From the NCBI RefSeq assembly GCF_006483455.1, contig NZ_PPPU01000008.1:1-64000 (forward strand): DNA of 64,000 bases. Direction: 5' to 3'. Source of the DNA: Methylomonas koyamae. Lineage in GTDB: Bacteria > Pseudomonadota > Gammaproteobacteria > Methylococcales > Methylomonadaceae. Shown piece after piece: positions 56,190 through 64,000 of this stretch. The position numbers and the translations under genes were made by a program. The notes below the pieces were generated by a model, which was not told where the DNA came from, did not search any database, and was given only the letters and a program-made list of their open reading frames with translations. Position 1 is the first letter of the stretch. The number at the start of each line of letters is the position of its first letter.

Positions 56190-56963
56190 TTAACTCGCTG
56201 GGTTTGACGATTGCTGAGCATCGGCGGCAACAGATTTAAGATAACCTTCATTGCGTTGATGTTGCGTATTCCAATTGGCCAGTTCGGGCCGCTCGGCTAA
56301 TAACTGCAGGATATCCGGCGTCGAAAAATCCGGATGCGCCGGGTACAAAGCGGCGTAAATCTGCGAGACCAATTCAAAATCTCGTGGCTCGTCGACAGTC
56401 CAGCGCAGATGCGACAAGTCTTCGCGATTGAAAAAATGGCCAAGATTGAAGCGTTCCGGCTGCTGGTGAATGAACGGCGTGACGTGTTCGCGTTGCGATG
56501 GCAGCTCGGCCTCGCGCCAAGCCTGTTCCAGGCAGGCAAAGCGGCAGATTTCGACATCCAAGCCGTCCGGGAAGGTCGGCTGTATGGCGTTACTGGCATA
56601 GTCGTAACCGCCGGCCAGATAATATTCGATGACTTGGTCGATCAAACCGGGATCGGCCAACGGGCAATCCGCGGTCAGCCTCACCACGTGATCCGGGTGG
56701 TAACTCGCTGCCGCTTGATAGAAGCGGTCCAGCACGTCTTGCAGATTGCCGCGAAAGCAGTCGACTGCATGTTGCTCGCATAAGCTTGCTATCGCATCGT
56801 CCGCCATCTCGCTGCTGGTAGCGACCAGTAGCCGGTCGATGTGACGGACTTTTTGCAGCCGTTCGATTTGCCTGAGCAACATCGGCTCTCCCAACAACGG
56901 CATCAACACCTTACCGGGCAAGCGGGACGACGACAGCCGAGCCTGTAATATCGCTAATATCAT
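56190..56963 (-). CDS. spsF: SpsF-type cytidylyltransferase (probable CMP-pseudaminic acid synthetase)
   Basis: The 257-residue GT-A-like protein starts MILAILQARLSSSRLPGKVL and has DVLDRFYQAAA and VVRLTADCPLADPGLID, the cytidylyltransferase group named after Bacillus SpsF. It is the only CMP-sugar synthetase candidate in the pseudaminic-acid block and would activate the sugar as the CMP donor, the PseF role. AGGA is 6 bases before the ATG at 56963, which overlaps the upstream stop. The longer frame (to 57107) lies inside the aldo/keto reductase gene and is not real. Confidence 0.83.
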   Translation of the reverse strand: MILAILQARLSSSRLPGKVLMPLLGEPMLLRQIERLQKVRHIDRLLVATSSEMADDAIASLCEQHAVDCFRGNLQDVLDRFYQAAASYHPDHVVRLTADCPLADPGLIDQVIEYYLAGGYDYASNAIQPTFPDGLDVEICRFACLEQAWREAELPSQREHVTPFIHQQPERFNLGHFFNREDLSHLRWTVDEPRDFELVSQIYAALYPAHPDFSTPDILQLLAERPELANWNTQHQRNEGYLKSVAADAQQSSNPAS

Positions 56964-57853
56964 GATTTTCCTGGTTCCAGCCGCCACAAAGCCGGATTGA
57001 CTATCGCTTCTGCGCCGATGGCGAACCCGGCAAACTCGCCGCAATCGAGCTCGACGTTGGCGGCGTCGCAGATATCGCGTAGTTGCTGCGCATTGTTCAC
57101 GCCACAAATGATTTGGTCGATTTCGGTCAAGCCGGAGACGAACCCCACTGCGGCTTGTAGCGGCGTCAATCCGCGGGCGCGAACAAATGCGTGATAGGCT
57201 TCGAGAACATGCCGCACCGGAGCGAAATACGCCGGAATTTCCGACGCATCCATCAGCAACAGGCCCTGCAAAAATACCGAGCGGGCATGCACCTCGACTC
57301 CGGCCGATTTTAGTTTTTGCAAATGGCCGCTAACCAGCAAGCGCTGGTCCAAAACACTGATCGGCAGTTGCACCAAATCGATATCAAACCGCTGCAGAAT
57401 TTGGTCTATCTGCGCCGAGTCGTACACCGAAACCCCGATCTTGGCGACCAAGCCTTGCTGCTTCAAGCCGGTTAACGCCGCCATCAAACGTTCGCCGCCG
57501 GGCACGAACAGATCGTCCGCCCGATGAATCAATAAGCCGTATACCGAATCGCAGTTCAGCTTTGTTAACGACTCGTGGAAGACTTGTTGCAATCGCTCGG
57601 CATCATCGGCATCCAAAACCGGTTTGGCAAATTGCGGGGTTTTGGTCACGATATCGAACCCGGCCGCCGCCGGCAAACAATTGCCCAAGACCTGTTCGCT
57701 ATCGCCGTAAAGGCTGGCCGTATCCAGCACCCGAACCTTCAGCTCACCCGCCGCCGCCAGAATAGCGGCGACTTCGGCAGCTGGCGTTTTGCCGTCTTTA
57801 TTCGAAACGCCGTAATCGACGCCGAATTGTACGGTACCCAAACCGATCTTCAT
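56960..57853 (-). CDS. Aldo/keto reductase
   Basis: The 297-residue TIM-barrel oxidoreductase starts MKIGLGTVQFGVDYGVSN and has VLDTASLYGDSEQVLG with the catalytic Asp and Tyr, plus IVTKTP with the Lys. Family members reduce a keto or aldehyde group with NADPH. It lies between pseC and the cytidylyltransferase gene with 4-base overlaps on both sides, so it probably acts in the same route, possibly with the class III aminotransferase. Confidence 0.87.
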   Translation of the reverse strand: MKIGLGTVQFGVDYGVSNKDGKTPAAEVAAILAAAGELKVRVLDTASLYGDSEQVLGNCLPAAAGFDIVTKTPQFAKPVLDADDAERLQQVFHESLTKLNCDSVYGLLIHRADDLFVPGGERLMAALTGLKQQGLVAKIGVSVYDSAQIDQILQRFDIDLVQLPISVLDQRLLVSGHLQKLKSAGVEVHARSVFLQGLLLMDASEIPAYFAPVRHVLEAYHAFVRARGLTPLQAAVGFVSGLTEIDQIICGVNNAQQLRDICDAANVELDCGEFAGFAIGAEAIVNPALWRLEPGKS

Positions 57854-59016
57854 TGCAATTGTCCGCGCAACGCTGCGACAACGCGGTCTTGGTTAGCTTC
57901 GGTCAAGGTCGCATAGAGCGGCAGACTGATCGCGGCACGGTAATAACGTTCAGCTTCCGGAAAGTCTCCGGGCTGGAAACCCAGCTGTCGGTAATACGGC
58001 TGCAAGTGCACCGGGATGTAATGCACGTTGACGCCGATACCGGCAGCGCGCAAGCCTTCGAACACGCTCAGCCTGCTGTAGGCAGAGACACCTTCCGGAA
58101 CCGTGATCGGGTACAAATGCAACGCGGAATAATTGTCCGGGTGCTGCCAAGGAATCTCAACCGGTAACGCCGACAACAAACTGTCGTAACGCGCTGCCAG
58201 GCGCTGCCGGTTTGCCACGAATTCGTCCAACCGCGATAGCTGGCTCAAACCCAGAGCGGCCTGAATATCCGTCATGCGGTAGTTGTAACCGAGCGCAATC
58301 TGTTGGTAATACCAAGGGCCGTCGGCCTGGTGCGTCATTTGCGCCGGATCGCGGGTAATGCCGTGGCTGCGCAGCAGGGCCAGCTTATCGGCCAATTCGG
58401 TATCGTTGGTCAGCGCCATACCGCCCTCGGCAGTCGTGATGATTTTGACCGGATGGAAACTGAATACGGTGATATCGGCATAGCGGCAATTGCCGATCGG
58501 CTGATTCCGGTATCTTCCGCCGATCGCGTGCGAGGCGTCTTCGATGATTTTGAAGCCGTATTTTTCGCTTAATGCGTGGATCGCCGCCATGTCGCAGGAT
58601 TGCCCGCACAGATGCACCGGGATCACCACTTTGGGTAGCTTCCCGTCCCGTTCGGCCCCCTGCAGTTTCTGTTCCAATGCCGCGACGCTGAGGTTGTATG
58701 TACGCGGATCGATATCGACGAAATCGACCTTGGCACCGCAGTACAAGGCGCAATTGGCGCTGGCGACGAAAGTGATCGGGCTGGTCCAGACCACGTCGCC
58801 GGGGCCGACGCCCAACGCCAGGCAAGCGATATGCAGCGCCGAGGTCGCACTGTTGACGGCAAACGCATGGCGCACGCCGCAATATTCCGAAACCGCTGTT
58901 TCGAAAGCCGGAACTGCCGGCCCTTGCGTCAGGAAATCGGACTTTAAGACATCGATGACCGCCTGGATGTCGGCCTCGCTGATATCCTGGCGACCGTAAG
59001 GAATGAATGCGGTCAT
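57850..59016 (-). CDS. pseC: UDP-4-keto-6-deoxy-N-acetyl-L-altrosamine aminotransferase PseC
   Basis: PseC adds the C4 amino group in pseudaminic-acid synthesis. The 388-residue DegT-family enzyme starts FIPYGRQDISEADIQAVIDV and has VNSATSALHIACLALGVG, EDASHAIGG and the PLP Lys in FSFHPVKIITTAEGG near residue 195. GYNYRMTDIQAALG and VHYIPVHLQPYY are as in PseC. It is coupled by ATGA overlaps to pseB (upstream) and the aldo/keto reductase gene (downstream). Confidence 0.94.
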   Translation of the reverse strand: MTAFIPYGRQDISEADIQAVIDVLKSDFLTQGPAVPAFETAVSEYCGVRHAFAVNSATSALHIACLALGVGPGDVVWTSPITFVASANCALYCGAKVDFVDIDPRTYNLSVAALEQKLQGAERDGKLPKVVIPVHLCGQSCDMAAIHALSEKYGFKIIEDASHAIGGRYRNQPIGNCRYADITVFSFHPVKIITTAEGGMALTNDTELADKLALLRSHGITRDPAQMTHQADGPWYYQQIALGYNYRMTDIQAALGLSQLSRLDEFVANRQRLAARYDSLLSALPVEIPWQHPDNYSALHLYPITVPEGVSAYSRLSVFEGLRAAGIGVNVHYIPVHLQPYYRQLGFQPGDFPEAERYYRAAISLPLYATLTEANQDRVVAALRGQLQ

Positions 59017-60011
59017 ATTTTGCCGACTTTATCGCGGTTCTGTTCCAGCCAGGCCTGCAACTCGGCCACACTCATCCATTCCGTGTTGTTATCCGAACAA
59101 TAGATAAAATCCGGCGCAACCCGCACCCCCTGGTTGATGCGCTCGGGATCGGAACTCCAGTTGTGAATCGCCGGCAGAATTTTGTAGTAGTCGTCGTACT
59201 CGTAGGTATAAGGCGCGTCTTCCAGCCCTATCATTTGCTCGTGCAATTTTTCGCCAGGGCGAATGCCGACGATTTCGTGCTGCGCATCGGGAGCCACCGC
59301 ACGGGCGATATCGACGATATTCATCGACGGGATTTTCTTGACATAAATTTCGCCGCCGACCATGTCGTCGAAGGCGCGCCAGACCAGATCGACACCTTGT
59401 TCCAACGTGATCATGAAGCGCGTCATCCGGGCATCGGTGATCGGTAACACGCCTTTATGAGCGATGGATTGGAAAAACGGAATCACCGAACCGCGAGAGC
59501 CCATCACGTTGCCGTAACGCACCACGGCAAACCGGGTTTCGTTTTTGCCGGAGTACGAATTGCCGGCGACGAACAATTTGTCGGAAGCCAGTTTGGTCGC
59601 TCCGTACAGATTAGCCGGGCTGCTGGCTTTATCGGTAGACAAAGCGACCACTCGCTTCACGCCCTGATCGATACAGGCGTCGATCAGATTCATCGCGCCG
59701 ATGATATTGGTCTTGACGCATTCGAATGGGTTGTATTCCGCAGTCGGCACGATTTTGGTTGCCGCGGCGTGTACGACGTATTCGATACCGTTCAACGCGC
59801 GGGCCAGACGGTCTTTATCGCGCACGTCGCCGATGAAAAAGCGGACGCGCGGATCGTCGCCGTACAACTTCGCCATTTCCCACTGCTTCATCTCGTCGCG
59901 GGAGAAAATCACCAGGCGGCGCGGATTGTATTTGGCCAAAGTCAACGGCACGAAGGTGTGGCCGAAGGAACCGGTACCACCGGTAATCAGTATGGTTTTG
60001 TCGTGAAGCAT
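59013..60011 (-). CDS. pseB: UDP-GlcNAc 4,6-dehydratase (inverting) PseB
   Basis: PseB starts the pseudaminic-acid route by making UDP-2-acetamido-2,6-dideoxy-L-arabino-4-hexulose. The short soluble form (332 residues) begins LHDKTILITGGTGSFGHTF and has STDKASSPANLYGATKLASD near 130-150 with the catalytic Asp-Lys and Tyr-Lys. VRYGNVMGSRGSVIPFF is typical. The lack of an N-terminal membrane domain separates it from the larger PglF/FlaA1 dehydratases. I used the ATG at 60011; TTG codons just upstream are open. Confidence 0.94.
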   Translation of the reverse strand: MLHDKTILITGGTGSFGHTFVPLTLAKYNPRRLVIFSRDEMKQWEMAKLYGDDPRVRFFIGDVRDKDRLARALNGIEYVVHAAATKIVPTAEYNPFECVKTNIIGAMNLIDACIDQGVKRVVALSTDKASSPANLYGATKLASDKLFVAGNSYSGKNETRFAVVRYGNVMGSRGSVIPFFQSIAHKGVLPITDARMTRFMITLEQGVDLVWRAFDDMVGGEIYVKKIPSMNIVDIARAVAPDAQHEIVGIRPGEKLHEQMIGLEDAPYTYEYDDYYKILPAIHNWSSDPERINQGVRVAPDFIYCSDNNTEWMSVAELQAWLEQNRDKVGKI

Positions 60012-60054
60012 ATTAATCAAGAAAGAATTTTATAGCGCCGGCCGTCGAGCGGGT

Positions 60055-60603
60055 TCAAGCAAACAGTTCAGCCTCGTCCAACGACACGCCGGCTTGGTCT
60101 TTTCCGGAGAGAACCGGTTCGCCGGCATAAGGCCAATTGACTTGCAGACTCTCGTCGTTCCAGGCAATACAGCGCTCGTGCTGCGGCGCATAGTAATTCG
60201 TGGTTTTGTAGAGAAATTCCGCAGTATCGGACAGCGTCACGAAACCGTGGGCGAAGCCTTCCGGTATCCAAATTTGCCGCTTGTTATCGGCCGACAATAT
60301 TTCGCCGACCCATTGGCCGAAAGTTGGCGAGCTTTTGCGAATGTCCACCGCGACGTCGAATACTTCGCCCTGTACAACCCGGACCAGCTTGCCCTGAGCC
60401 ATCGGCGGCATTTGGTAATGCAAGCCGCGTAACACGCCTTTTTGCGATTTCGAGTGGTTATCCTGCACGAAGTTGACGTCGACGCCGGTCAATTCCCTGA
60501 ACAATTTTTCGTTGAAACTTTCGAAAAAAAAGCCGCGCTCGTCGCCGAACACTTTAGGGGTGAATAATATGACATCGGGAATGGAAAGACGGCTGGCTTG
60601 CAT
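60055..60603 (-). CDS. rfbC: dTDP-4-dehydrorhamnose 3,5-epimerase
   Basis: The 182-residue cupin protein has FFFESFNEKLF, VLRGLHYQMPP with the catalytic His, GKLVRVVQGEVFDVAVDIR, and ILSGKDQAG-type LSGKDQAG with the Asp. All conserved residues of true RfbC are present. It closes the rfbBDAC set, and is separated by a 168-base gap from rfbA upstream and by 43 bases from pseB downstream. Confidence 0.95.
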   Translation of the reverse strand: MQASRLSIPDVILFTPKVFGDERGFFFESFNEKLFRELTGVDVNFVQDNHSKSQKGVLRGLHYQMPPMAQGKLVRVVQGEVFDVAVDIRKSSPTFGQWVGEILSADNKRQIWIPEGFAHGFVTLSDTAEFLYKTTNYYAPQHERCIAWNDESLQVNWPYAGEPVLSGKDQAGVSLDEAELFA

Positions 60604-60743
60604 GGCTTACCTAAAATCTAAACGAAAGTGACTGCGGCTGAGCGATAGCAATTTAACGCAAGTCGCAAAACGGCTAGCCTCTATGCCACAGGATAAATGA
60701 ACACCAAATTTATTCGGATTTGATGTCAGTTTTGTGGGCGACC

Positions 60744-60758
60744 AAAAATCGCATGCGA
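60744..60758 (-). terminator. Possible weak terminator after rfbA
   Basis: On the minus strand the palindrome TCGCATGCGA is followed by TTTTT, 14 bases after the rfbA stop codon. The stem could be only 3 bp with a 4-nt loop, so termination would be weak. The remainder of the gap to rfbC holds no clear promoter. Confidence 0.2.
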
Positions 60759-60771
60759 CCAGTTCGGCCAA

Positions 60772-61656
60772 TCAAAATACTTGCTTATTCAACAATGTTA
60801 ACAAATATTGACCGTAACCGTTCTTTGCCAGCGGTTTGGCCAATTTTTCGATCTGCTCGTCGCCGATCCAGCCGCTACGCCAGGCAATCTCCTCCGGGCA
60901 GGAAATTTTCAGACCCTGGCGAGACTCGATGGTCTCGATGAAGTTGCTGGCTTCGATCAGACTGGCGTGGGTACCGGTATCCAGCCAGGCATAACCACGG
61001 CCCATGATCTCAACGCTAAGTTGTTGACGCTCAAGATAGATCCGGTTGACGTCGGTAATTTCCAACTCGCCGCGCGGCGAAGGTTGCAAATTGGCGGCGA
61101 TATCGACCACTTGGTTATCGTAAAAATACAAGCCGGTCACGGCGTAATGGCTCTTCGGCTGGGCCGGCTTTTCCTCCAGCGACAAGGCCCTGCCCTCCGC
61201 GTCGAAGCTGACCACGCCGTAACGCTCAGGGTCCTGTACGTGGTAGGCGAAAACCGTCGCGCCCGAGCTGCGGTCGTTTGCTGTCCGTAATTGCTGGTAC
61301 AAATCGTGGCCGTAGAAAATATTGTCGCCCAACACCAAGGCGCTGGGATCGGCTCCGACAAAATCGCGACCGATGATGAAGGCCTGCGCCAAGCCGTCGG
61401 GGCTGGGTTGTACCGCGTACTGCAAATTCAAGCCCCAATCGCTGCCGTCGCCGAGCAACTGTTGAAACAACGGCGTATCCTGCGGCGTGGAAATAATCAG
61501 AATGTCGCGAATGCCGGCCAGCATCAAGGTGCTGAGCGGGTAATAAATCATCGGCTTGTCGTAAATCGGCAGCAATTGCTTGGAAACCGCTTTGGTGACC
61601 GGGTACAAGCGGGTACCGGAACCGCCTGCGAGAATAATGCCTTTACGTTGACTCAT
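60772..61656 (-). CDS. rfbA: Glucose-1-phosphate thymidylyltransferase
   Basis: RfbA makes dTDP-glucose. The 294-residue product begins [20 protein letters not shown], with [19 protein letters not shown] and [10 protein letters not shown], all standard. GGAAGG lies just before the ATG at 61656, which follows the rfbD stop by 2 bases. The frame upstream of this ATG belongs to the neighbour. Confidence 0.97.
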   Translation of the reverse strand: MSQRKGIILAGGSGTRLYPVTKAVSKQLLPIYDKPMIYYPLSTLMLAGIRDILIISTPQDTPLFQQLLGDGSDWGLNLQYAVQPSPDGLAQAFIIGRDFVGADPSALVLGDNIFYGHDLYQQLRTANDRSSGATVFAYHVQDPERYGVVSFDAEGRALSLEEKPAQPKSHYAVTGLYFYDNQVVDIAANLQPSPRGELEITDVNRIYLERQQLSVEIMGRGYAWLDTGTHASLIEASNFIETIESRQGLKISCPEEIAWRSGWIGDEQIEKLAKPLAKNGYGQYLLTLLNKQVF

Positions 61657-61658
61657 GG

Positions 61659-62555
61659 TTACCTTCCATACAACTCGGACAACATGCGCTCGACCCCTGC
61701 CTGCCATGGCGGCAAGCGCAAATCGAATGCGGCCTGCAATTTCTCGGTATTCAAGCGCGAATTCAACGGCCTTTTAGCCGGTGTCTGATACGCGCTGGTC
61801 GGGATCGCGGTGACCGCCTGCTTCGGCGTATTCAACGCGACGCCGGCCTGGCGGGCGAAATACAGCGCAAAGTGGGCGTATTCGTACCAAGAGGTCTCGC
61901 CGGCCGCCGTCAGATGATAGATCCCGGCGACATCCGGCGTGCGCAATGCGGTGCGAATGGCGTGAGCCGTAACATCGGCCAATAATTCGGCCCCGGTCGG
62001 CGCGCCGATCTGGTCGTCGATCACCGACAACTGCTGCCGCTCCTGCGCCAGCCGCAGCATAGTCTTCGCGAAATTGTTGCCGTGCGCGGCGTAAACCCAA
62101 CTGGTGCGGAAGATCAAATGCCGGCAGCCGCTGGCTTGGATCGCACATTCGCCGGCTAATTTAGTTTGTCCGTAGACATTCAGCGGCCCGGTCGCATCAT
62201 CCTCGCGCCAAGCTTGATTGCCGCCACCGTTGAAAACATAGTCGGTCGAATAATGCAGCAGCCAAGCACCATATTCAGCCGCCGCTTCCGCCATCGCCCG
62301 CGGCGCCGCACAATTGATGGTATTGGCCAGCTCGATTTCGGTTTCGGCCTTATCTACCGCCGTGTAAGCGGCGGCGTTGACGATCACGTCGGGCCGCACG
62401 GCCCGAACCGTGGCCGCGATGCCGTCCGGATTACTCAAGTCGCCGCAGTAGTGCCTATCCTGGCGGTCCAAGGCCAACAGCTCGCCCAACGGCGCCAGAC
62501 TGCGCTGCAGCTCCCAGCCAACCTGGCCGTTCTTGCCGAACAGTAAAATCTTCAC
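61659..62555 (-). CDS. rfbD: dTDP-4-dehydrorhamnose reductase
   Basis: RfbD makes dTDP-L-rhamnose in the last step. The 298-residue SDR protein begins [20 protein letters not shown] and has [20 protein letters not shown] and [11 protein letters not shown] with the catalytic Tyr and Lys. It starts with GTG at 62555, overlapping the rfbB stop (GTGA). Confidence 0.96.
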   Translation of the reverse strand: MKILLFGKNGQVGWELQRSLAPLGELLALDRQDRHYCGDLSNPDGIAATVRAVRPDVIVNAAAYTAVDKAETEIELANTINCAAPRAMAEAAAEYGAWLLHYSTDYVFNGGGNQAWREDDATGPLNVYGQTKLAGECAIQASGCRHLIFRTSWVYAAHGNNFAKTMLRLAQERQQLSVIDDQIGAPTGAELLADVTAHAIRTALRTPDVAGIYHLTAAGETSWYEYAHFALYFARQAGVALNTPKQAVTAIPTSAYQTPAKRPLNSRLNTEKLQAAFDLRLPPWQAGVERMLSELYGR

Positions 62556-63622
62556 TCGGCCCGCCCGGCGTAGTTTTTATCCAGCCAAGCCTGGTAATCG
62601 CCAGATAATACATTGTTGACCCAGGCCTGGTTATCCAGGTACCACTGCACGGTCTTGCGTATCCCGGTCTCGAAAGTTTCCGCCGGTTTCCAGCCGAGTT
62701 CCCGCTCCAGTTTGGTCGCATTGATCGCATAGCGGCGGTCGTGGCCGGGCCGGTCTTTGACGTAGTTAATTTGCTCGGCATACGACTTGCCGTCCGCACG
62801 CGGCTGCAGTTCGTCGAGTATCGCGCACAGCGTATTTACCACATCCAGATTAGCCTTTTCGTTCCAGCCGCCGACGTTGTAGACCTCGCCCAGCTTGCCG
62901 GCAGCCAATACGAGCCGAATCGCGCTGCAATGGTCTTTGACGTACAACCAGTCGCGGATTTGCTGGCCGTCGCCGTAAATCGGCAGCGGCTTGCCGGACA
63001 AGGCGTTTTGGATGCAGAGCGGGATCAACTTTTCCGGGAAATGGTAGGGGCCGTAATTGTTCGAACAATTGGTAGTCAGCACCGGCAAACCGTAAGTATG
63101 GTGGTAAGCGCGAACCAGATGGTCGCTGGCGGCCTTGCTCGCAGAATACGGGCTGTTGGGCTGGTATTGGTTGGTTTCGGCGAACGGCGGATCGGCTTTT
63201 TCGAGCGACCCGTAAACTTCGTCGGTAGAGACATGCAGAAAGCGGAACGCCTGTTGCTCGGCAGGTTGCAGATTGTTCCAATATTCCCTGGCGGCTTCCA
63301 GCAAACGAAAACTGCCGACGATATTGGTCTGGATAAAATCTTCCGGGCCATGTATCGAACGATCGACATGGGACTCGGCGGCGAAATTGACCACGGCGCG
63401 CACTTGGTGCTGCTTCAGCAAGCCCAGCACCAACTCGTAATCGCCGATATCGCCGTGCACGAACACGTGGCGGGCATCGGCTTGCAGCGCGGCCAGATTT
63501 TGCGGGTTGCCGGCATAGGTCAGCTTATCCAGATTGACGACGGTTTCGTCGCTCTGCGCCAGCCAATCCAGAACGAAATTGCTGCCGATAAAGCCGGCGC
63601 CGCCGGTAACTAAAATGCTCAT
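62552..63622 (-). CDS. rfbB: dTDP-glucose 4,6-dehydratase
   Basis: RfbB makes dTDP-4-keto-6-deoxyglucose. The 356-residue protein begins [19 protein letters not shown] and has [11 protein letters not shown] with the catalytic Asp-Glu and [15 protein letters not shown] with Tyr-Lys. The ATG at 63622 is used; a TTG 6 bases upstream is open. It is the first gene of the glycan region as transcribed, with a possible promoter in the 88 bases before it. Confidence 0.97.
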   Translation of the reverse strand: MSILVTGGAGFIGSNFVLDWLAQSDETVVNLDKLTYAGNPQNLAALQADARHVFVHGDIGDYELVLGLLKQHQVRAVVNFAAESHVDRSIHGPEDFIQTNIVGSFRLLEAAREYWNNLQPAEQQAFRFLHVSTDEVYGSLEKADPPFAETNQYQPNSPYSASKAASDHLVRAYHHTYGLPVLTTNCSNNYGPYHFPEKLIPLCIQNALSGKPLPIYGDGQQIRDWLYVKDHCSAIRLVLAAGKLGEVYNVGGWNEKANLDVVNTLCAILDELQPRADGKSYAEQINYVKDRPGHDRRYAINATKLERELGWKPAETFETGIRKTVQWYLDNQAWVNNVLSGDYQAWLDKNYAGRAE

Positions 63623-63670
63623 ATGCAACCGATATTATTGTTGTGTGTTCCTGGCGGTCTTCATCCCTCT

Positions 63671-63685
63671 ACGCCGCCTCGGCGT
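63671..63685. other. Hairpin ACGCCG-CCT-CGGCGT near the rfbB start region
   Basis: A perfect 6-bp stem with a 3-nt loop lies about 49 bases upstream of the rfbB ATG. It overlaps the predicted transcription start of the promoter at 63688-63714, so it may form in the leader RNA or serve as an operator. Confidence 0.35.
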
Positions 63686-63687
63686 TT

Positions 63688-63714
63688 ATTGTAACTTAGT
63701 AACGGCCAAATCAA
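63688..63714 (-). promoter_or_regulatory. Candidate promoter of rfbB
   Basis: On the minus strand TTGATT (63709-63714), 15 bases, then TACAAT (63688-63693). The spacer is short and the -35 overlaps the stop codon of the histidine kinase gene, so this is only a candidate for the promoter that drives the rfbBDAC part. Confidence 0.3.
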
Positions 63715-64000
63715 GGCAAAAACAGCCGAAACCGGGCTCCGCCCAGTCGACTCGAATTATCGATCGTCACGTAACCGCAGCGGCCGGCGTTTTTGTGCAA
63801 CCCGGCGATCACCGACACGAAATACAGGCCCAGACCGGTATTGCCGTTGACCCAATCCAGCTCGGCGGCGTTGGTCAAATCGGCCTGCAGAAAATGCGGC
63901 GGATAACCGGTGCCGTCGTCCTCGATCGCGATCTGCAAATAGTCGCCGTCCTGCTCGGCCGACACCAACACCGTCTGCCGAGTATAGCGTAAGGCGTTAT
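63711..64000 (-). CDS. C-terminal end of a sensor histidine kinase (partial)
   Basis: The frame is open to the right edge, so the start and the sensor part are outside the window. The visible 96 residues are the ATPase domain: NALRYT at the very edge is the N box, IEDDGTGYP the G1 box and NTGLGLYFVSVIAG the G2 box, ending GARFRLFLP. A GTG at 63969-63971 is not a start but an internal Val. It is likely the kinase of a two-component system; any partner regulator would be further right. It lies 88 bases upstream of rfbB on the same strand. Confidence 0.88.
   Translation of the reverse strand, partial: NALRYTRQTVLVSAEQDGDYLQIAIEDDGTGYPPHFLQADLTNAAELDWVNGNTGLGLYFVSVIAGLHKNAGRCGYVTIDNSSRLGGARFRLFLP

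Overview
The window looks like a chromosomal segment of a GC-rich gammaproteobacterium. The evidence is the order bamA-skp-fabZ-lpxA-rnhB-dnaE, the rlmB-rnr pair, and typical gammaproteobacterial ispH, rraA, hslR and trhP. A Methylococcales (Methylomonas-like) origin is my best guess from overall resemblance; no diagnostic methane-oxidation gene is present, so this is inference. Apart from a gene fragment at the left edge and two genes near 2.6-4.5 kb, everything is coded on the minus strand. No insertion sequence, CRISPR array or rRNA was seen. No stretch over 300 bases lacks a gene.

Layout. 1-5.2 kb: the end of an AT-richer gene, then two identical tRNA-Glu genes and a tRNA-Ala directly downstream of gltX, with a near-consensus promoter of their own; then a Sel1-repeat protein, an OmpA/VWA lipoprotein, an unknown protein and an aspartyl protease. 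5.3-13.7 kb: the outer-membrane and lipid A block dnaE, rnhB, lpxA, fabZ, skp, bamA, without the usual lpxD, lpxB and rseP. 13.8-18.5 kb: a flavocytochrome c sulfide dehydrogenase pair, rlmB and rnr. 18.5-29.9 kb: poorly known envelope and cytoplasmic proteins (a 531-residue orphan, a TrpB-like small protein, a large AsmA/DUF748-type protein with a partner lipoprotein), then hslR, a rhodanese, ispH, rraA and trhP.

29.98-63.6 kb is one long glycan biosynthesis region on one strand, with many 4-base ATGA overlaps that imply translational coupling. Reading in the direction of transcription (right to left) it contains: dTDP-L-rhamnose synthesis (rfbBDAC); a full pseudaminic-acid route (PseB, PseC, a PseG-PseH fusion, PseI, an SpsF-type cytidylyltransferase) with an extra aldo/keto reductase, class III aminotransferase and FemAB-like acyltransferase; a GT2 enzyme; a TylF-like methyltransferase; an MsbA/PglK-type ABC exporter; a CDP-sugar branch (rfbF, rfbG, RmlC-like epimerase, sugar C-methyltransferase, NAD-dependent reductase) that should give a C-methyl-branched 6-deoxyhexose; an O-acyltransferase; WecB; three GT4 enzymes; a pyruvyltransferase-family protein; a KpsC/S-like protein; two more methyltransferases; and an asparagine-synthase-like amidotransferase. 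Together these predict a surface or flagellar glycan made from at least four activated sugars and heavily decorated. No Wzx, Wzy, Wzm/Wzt or initiating phosphoglycosyltransferase is visible. The right edge holds the end of a sensor histidine kinase.

The most interesting part is the glycan region, above all the CDP-linked C-methyl sugar branch next to an extended pseudaminic-acid branch. Each family is known; I claim no wholly new system from sequence alone.
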